A stretch of 9,501 nucleotides of DNA, from positions 1 through 9,501 of the forward strand of contig JAFQLN010000021.1 of the NCBI GenBank assembly GCA_017414585.1. The letters are read 5' to 3'. This stretch comes from Clostridia bacterium (lineage in GTDB: Bacteria > Bacillota_A > Clostridia > Oscillospirales > CAG-272). The position numbers were made by a program, and so were the translations under genes. Positions 6,603 through 9,501 of this stretch are shown here, one piece after another (the stretch's first letter is position 1; each line of letters opens with the position of its first letter). The notes beneath the pieces are model-generated. The model had not been told where the DNA came from, made no database searches, and worked only from the letters and a program-made list of their open reading frames with translations.

Positions 6603-7826
6603 TCAGGGTTTGCGGATGGTGAAGTTCAGCCCAAGAGCTGCTATTGCCAGAACCAGCAGGAGCATGAACGGGGCGATGTAACTGCCGGAAGAAATCAGGA
6701 GACTGTTGCTGAGAGCGGCGATGAACGCAGCAGCAATCAGATTGAAATTGGTGATGCTGTAGTTGATGGGGAAGTATTTCTGTCCGTAGAAGGAGGCAGT
6801 GAATGCGGAGGTGACTGTCGGACAGGAACCGTAGGAAATCCCGGTGAGGCAGAGACCCACAATGCACAGCGGCAGGGAATGAATGCAGACAGCCAGCAGG
6901 GTGCACCCCGCAGCGGCGATCGTAAGAACATTGGCGGAGAGCATGGTGATTCTGCGTCCGAGTATGTCGTAGAAAGCGCCGGTCAGGATTCGTCCGAGTC
7001 CGTTGAAGACCGCAAGCACGCCGACCAGAGCGGTTGCCAGTGCGGGAGATGCATCTACGGATAGAACGAGATCGCGTGCAAAGCTGATCACGGAGTTGCC
7101 GACAGCTGTGATGAATGCCATACAGACAAACGCGCGCTGATAAGTGAAGCTCTTGATCATGGCAGCGGGCGTGAAGTCATGGACTTCAAAATCTTCTTTC
7201 CGTATCTGTTTTGCAGCTTTTGCCGCAGGAAAAACCGTGTCAGGCAGCGGGCGGCGCAGGATCAGTCCGGATCCGATCAGGACTGCGGCAAGAACGATAC
7301 CGAGAAGCAGGTATGTACGGCTCCAGCCAAACGAGGGATGGTCAAAAAGTACGCTGATGCCGCTGCCAAGGAGAAGCGTACTGAAACCGAAGCCCATCAT
7401 CAGGCATCCGGAGCAGAGCCCTTTCCGATCGGGAAACCACGCGCTGACAGTGGAAACCACTACATTATATGAGATGCCGATACCGGAGCCCGCGAGAACA
7501 GCGTAGCTGATATAGAGAAGAAACAGCGCTTCGGCAGAGAGAAAAGCGGTTATGATAAACCCGACACCGACCAAAGAACCTGCCAGAATCAGGGTGAATT
7601 TCGGACCGATCCGCTTACAGATCAGGCTTCCCGCAAATGCGCCGAGGCAGAAAAAGCACATGGTCAGCGTGAAGTTGAATGCAAGAGCGGAATCACTCCA
7701 AGAGAAGATTTCCTTGAACGGAACTTTCAGGATGGACCATGCATATAAAACGCCGGAGAACAGCATGGCGAAAACGCCGACTGTAAGATAGAACCAGCGT
7801 ATTTTCGTAGGGTGCTGCGTTGTCAT
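6603..7826 (-). CDS. MFS transporter, OFA (oxalate:formate antiporter) family
   Basis: This is a 407-residue inner-membrane carrier of the major facilitator superfamily with about 12 hydrophobic segments. They fall in two halves separated by a charged loop near residues 192-222. Hallmarks of the OFA group are VLYAWSILKVPFKEIFSWSD (26-45), a glycine-rich AGSGIGISYN (112-121), DRKGLCSGCLMMGFGFS (133-149), and NGLGRILTGAFYDILGRR (275-292), which also holds the MFS motif-A element. Known OFA members move small carboxylates such as oxalate, formate or lactate, though most are uncharacterised. The start at 7826 is supported by AAGGAG at 7836-7841; the longer frame to 7952 runs through the promoter and is rejected. 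It is the first gene of a unit with the diaminopropionate ammonia-lyase, so the substrate may be diaminopropionate or another amino acid, or it may export a product. The substrate assignment is inference from context only. Confidence 0.9.
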   Translation of the reverse strand: MTTQHPTKIRWFYLTVGVFAMLFSGVLYAWSILKVPFKEIFSWSDSALAFNFTLTMCFFCLGAFAGSLICKRIGPKFTLILAGSLVGVGFIITAFLSAEALFLLYISYAVLAGSGIGISYNVVVSTVSAWFPDRKGLCSGCLMMGFGFSTLLLGSGISVLFDHPSFGWSRTYLLLGIVLAAVLIGSGLILRRPLPDTVFPAAKAAKQIRKEDFEVHDFTPAAMIKSFTYQRAFVCMAFITAVGNSVISFARDLVLSVDASPALATALVGVLAVFNGLGRILTGAFYDILGRRITMLSANVLTIAAAGCTLLAVCIHSLPLCIVGLCLTGISYGSCPTVTSAFTASFYGQKYFPINYSITNFNLIAAAFIAALSNSLLISSGSYIAPFMLLLVLAIAALGLNFTIRKP

Positions 7827-7835
7827 TTTTTCGAT

Positions 7836-7841
7836 CTCCTT
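7836..7841 (-). promoter_or_regulatory. Ribosome binding site of the OFA-type transporter
   Basis: AAGGAG on the minus strand lies 9 nt before the ATG at 7826 and about 20 nt after the predicted transcription start. A start further upstream (7952) would lie outside the transcript predicted from the promoter at 7864-7892. Confidence 0.75.
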
Positions 7842-7863
7842 ACGGAAAAAACAAATTCGTATT

Positions 7864-7892
7864 ATTATACCACAAAATAAGACAAATGGCAA
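7864..7892 (-). promoter_or_regulatory. Strong extended -10 promoter of the transporter/lyase unit
   Basis: On the minus strand TTGCCA (7887-7892) and a perfect TATAAT (7864-7869) are separated by 17 nt, and a TG one base before the -10 makes it an extended -10 promoter. Transcription should start near 7857, about 30 nt before the transporter's ATG. No operator-like inverted repeat is evident between promoter and gene, so no regulation can be read from the sequence. Confidence 0.85.
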
Positions 7893-7937
7893 TAATAAAT
7901 CATTCGAGCGGAGAAGATTGTGCGGATTCTTGCAGAA

Positions 7938-7973
7938 AAATACCGCAGTCACGGTTCAAAGACTGCGGTATTT
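7938..7973 (-). terminator. Intrinsic terminator after the SGNH-like gene
   Basis: Perfect 13-bp arms, AAATACCGCAGTC at 7938-7950 and its complement at 7961-7973, surround a 10-nt loop. On the minus strand the stem begins 13 nt after the stop at 7987 and is followed by TTTTTC. It isolates the acylation unit from the downstream promoter at 7864-7892. Confidence 0.88.
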
Positions 7974-7986
7974 GACGGAATTGAGA

Positions 7987-9351
7987 TTATTCTGCTTCGT
8001 CTGTCCGGAGGGCGGGGAGGTAGTCCTTCAGATCATCGCGGAGTTTGCGCGAGAAGCGGGTACTGCCCGTGAGATTGAGATGACCCCAGTCGGAATAGTT
8101 TGTTTTTTCGTCATTGATGTCGGACAGCAGTTCATCGTTGTAGTTAAGGAACGGAATCGAGCGGTTTTCGGCAATTTCCGCAATGCGCTTGTTGTTGAAT
8201 CCGCGCATGAACGAGGACGCGCCGCTGAATTCGGGAATCTGAAGGAAGATGACATTGACACCGTCTTCTTCAAATTCATCGAGAAGACTATTAAATGCTT
8301 CCCATTCCTTTTTATTTTCACCGCAGCTGACTTCCCCTTGGAAGCCGCCGAAGACATGGTCCCACGGGATATAACCTCTGTAGTACAGACTGGTGATGTT
8401 GCCCGATCTGTCCTTGAGAAATTCGTGCTCGTATTCGGGGATCACGATTTCTTCGTTTTCAGTAAATTCGATTGCGGGAGCTTCTTCTGCCGGTGCTTCT
8501 TCTTCATCCGTAAGGAAGTGACGGAGCATTTCCGGAATGCGGTCACGGGAAGAGAAGATCGGCGTGTTGGTCAGAAAAACAGTCATGTGCGCATCAAGAT
8601 CGAGAATACCGTTTTCCTTGATGGAATCGGCGATTTTCTGCAGCAGGGATTTGTCCGATGCGGGTGTTTCGGCTGGAACGGAAGCAGATGCACCGTCGGT
8701 TGTTTCCGTTGATTCTTCATCGGCTTCGGCAGTCGGTTTCTTGACGCTGAGCGCACGCATGATGCCGAGCGGCATATCAGCAGGAGAGTCGAAGGTAATC
8801 CGTCTCCACAGCCAGTTTGTATCGCACATGAACCAGTCCACGCAGTAGATAACCGTGTCGGGAATGGGATACTGCGCTTCGTCTTTGAGAATATGGTACC
8901 ATTCCAGATAGTAGGAGGGGACAGCGCCGTTTAAAGCAAAGTTGAAGAAGGAGCGATCGGGGTAGTCTTCTTCAAAATATTTCGGGTTGATGCCGTGTGC
9001 GGCGTGCGAGGTACCGATGAAAAGCGTATCGGCATTGTAGACATTGTTGAACAGTTCGTAATACTGCCCGTAGTAGTGGTAGCCTTCTCTGTTCTTGTAT
9101 GTCTGGTAGAAGGTTTCCTGCTGTTCCGCTTTGAGAACGGCAAGTTCAGCCTTGAGACGTGCGTCTTCACTCTTTTCCGCGGCAATGCGCGCTTCTTCCG
9201 CACGGATTGCAGCCAGACGGGTGGTTTCCAGCTCATCCTGCAAAAAGCGGTTCATCAGCGCATCCGCACCGAAAACCAGAAGGAAGGTCAGGAGAAGAAC
9301 CGCAAGACCGGAAATGCTTATTTTGATCATGGATTTCACGTTTTGTGTCAT
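7987..9351 (-). CDS. Membrane-anchored SGNH-hydrolase-like protein (DltD/AlgJ-type acyltransfer partner)
   Basis: This is a 454-residue protein with an uncleaved N-terminal membrane anchor (about 9-29) and an extracytoplasmic remainder. Residues 38-80 are a charged Glu/Ala/Arg-rich coiled coil. The SGNH-like domain opens with ADTLFIGTSHAAHGINP (107-123), in which Ser115 of GTSH takes the place of the GDSL serine. It continues with NFALNGAVPSYYLEW (137-151) and closes with YSDWGHLNLTGS (419-430), whose Asp421 and His424 fit the DxxH block of the catalytic triad. Two acidic, low-complexity stretches (about 204-233 and 281-310) interrupt the domain. Such proteins act with an MBOAT partner to move acyl groups, often acetyl, onto cell-wall or capsular polymers, and the MBOAT gene ends 16 nt upstream. 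The start at 9351 has AAAGGAG at 9360-9366; the longer frame to 9408 would overlap the MBOAT gene. Whether it is the transferase or a helper, and which polymer it modifies, cannot be told. Confidence 0.8.
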   Translation of the reverse strand: MTQNVKSMIKISISGLAVLLLTFLLVFGADALMNRFLQDELETTRLAAIRAEEARIAAEKSEDARLKAELAVLKAEQQETFYQTYKNREGYHYYGQYYELFNNVYNADTLFIGTSHAAHGINPKYFEEDYPDRSFFNFALNGAVPSYYLEWYHILKDEAQYPIPDTVIYCVDWFMCDTNWLWRRITFDSPADMPLGIMRALSVKKPTAEADEESTETTDGASASVPAETPASDKSLLQKIADSIKENGILDLDAHMTVFLTNTPIFSSRDRIPEMLRHFLTDEEEAPAEEAPAIEFTENEEIVIPEYEHEFLKDRSGNITSLYYRGYIPWDHVFGGFQGEVSCGENKKEWEAFNSLLDEFEEDGVNVIFLQIPEFSGASSFMRGFNNKRIAEIAENRSIPFLNYNDELLSDINDEKTNYSDWGHLNLTGSTRFSRKLRDDLKDYLPALRTDEAE

Positions 9352-9359
9352 GGATGTTT

Positions 9360-9366
9360 CTCCTTT
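9360..9366 (-). promoter_or_regulatory. Ribosome binding site of the SGNH-like gene
   Basis: AAAGGAG on the minus strand lies 8 nt before the ATG at 9351 and begins one base after the TGA of the MBOAT gene. This points to closely coupled translation of the two genes. Confidence 0.75.
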
Positions 9367-9367
9367 C

Positions 9368-9501
9368 TCAGAACTGGAAATAAATGAATGCCTTATTGTC
9401 GTACGCACCGAAGATAATGATGATCGCAGTCAGAAGCGCGTAGGAAACCACTCTGACCGGGTGCGGCAGACGGAAGTACCAGTCGATGAACTTCTTTGCG
9501 T
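9368..9501 (-). CDS. C-terminus of an MBOAT-family membrane O-acyltransferase (5' end outside window)
   Basis: The last 43 codons are visible: a basic-aromatic stretch, KKFIDWYFRLPHP, then a hydrophobic segment (VVSYALLTAIIIIFGAY) and the terminal DNKAFIYFQF. A final membrane helix ending in an aromatic FIYFQF tail is the usual end of the AlgI/DltB/PatA group of membrane-bound O-acyltransferases, which hand acyl groups from the cytoplasm to an extracellular acceptor. The adjacent SGNH-like gene, 16 nt downstream, is the expected partner. The catalytic histidine lies outside the window, so activity cannot be judged. Family assignment rests on a short tail plus the neighbour. Confidence 0.75.
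   Translation of the reverse strand, partial: AKKFIDWYFRLPHPVRVVSYALLTAIIIIFGAYDNKAFIYFQF

Noticed and set aside
7827..7952. N-terminal extension of the OFA-type carrier to 7952
   Set aside because: It would start upstream of the TTGCCA/TATAAT promoter and inside the neighbouring terminator. The AAGGAG at 7836-7841 fits the ATG at 7826.

Overview
The window looks like a chromosomal segment of a Clostridia-type Bacillota, possibly gut-associated. This is inferred from a typical Firmicutes lipoprotein solute-binding protein, AAGGAG-type ribosome binding sites, sigma-A promoters, short intergenic gaps and U-tailed hairpin terminators. Nothing in the window fixes a genus. Apart from the tail of one plus-strand gene at the left edge, every recognised gene lies on the minus strand, so transcription runs from right to left.

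Three minus-strand transcription units can be read, each ending in a hairpin terminator. (1) From the right edge, the C-terminus of an MBOAT-family membrane acyltransferase (9368-9501) is followed 16 nt later by a membrane-anchored SGNH-hydrolase-like protein (7987-9351). This is the classic pairing of a membrane acyl donor enzyme with an extracytoplasmic SGNH partner for O-acylating a cell-surface polymer. It ends at a hairpin at 7938-7973. (2) A strong extended -10 promoter (7864-7892) drives an OFA-type MFS transporter (6603-7826) and a PLP-dependent 2,3-diaminopropionate ammonia-lyase (5322-6527), which looks like an uptake-and-degradation module. It ends at a hairpin at 5254-5291. (3) A TTGACA/TATAAA promoter (5135-5162) drives a four-gene operon: an AraC-family regulator (4068-5024), a Gfo/Idh/MocA oxidoreductase (2948-4000), a uroporphyrinogen-decarboxylase-fold protein (1822-2919) and an extracellular solute-binding lipoprotein (289-1794). 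It ends at a large two-tier hairpin (156-215) that can also terminate the converging plus-strand gene (3-137).

The third unit is the least explained. It joins a sensor-regulator, a sugar or cyclitol-type oxidoreductase, a UroD-like enzyme that is clearly not the haem enzyme, and a solute-binding protein without its permeases. It reads like a substrate-specific import and catabolism cassette whose substrate cannot be deduced here. No tRNA, rRNA, CRISPR array, insertion sequence or phage gene was seen.
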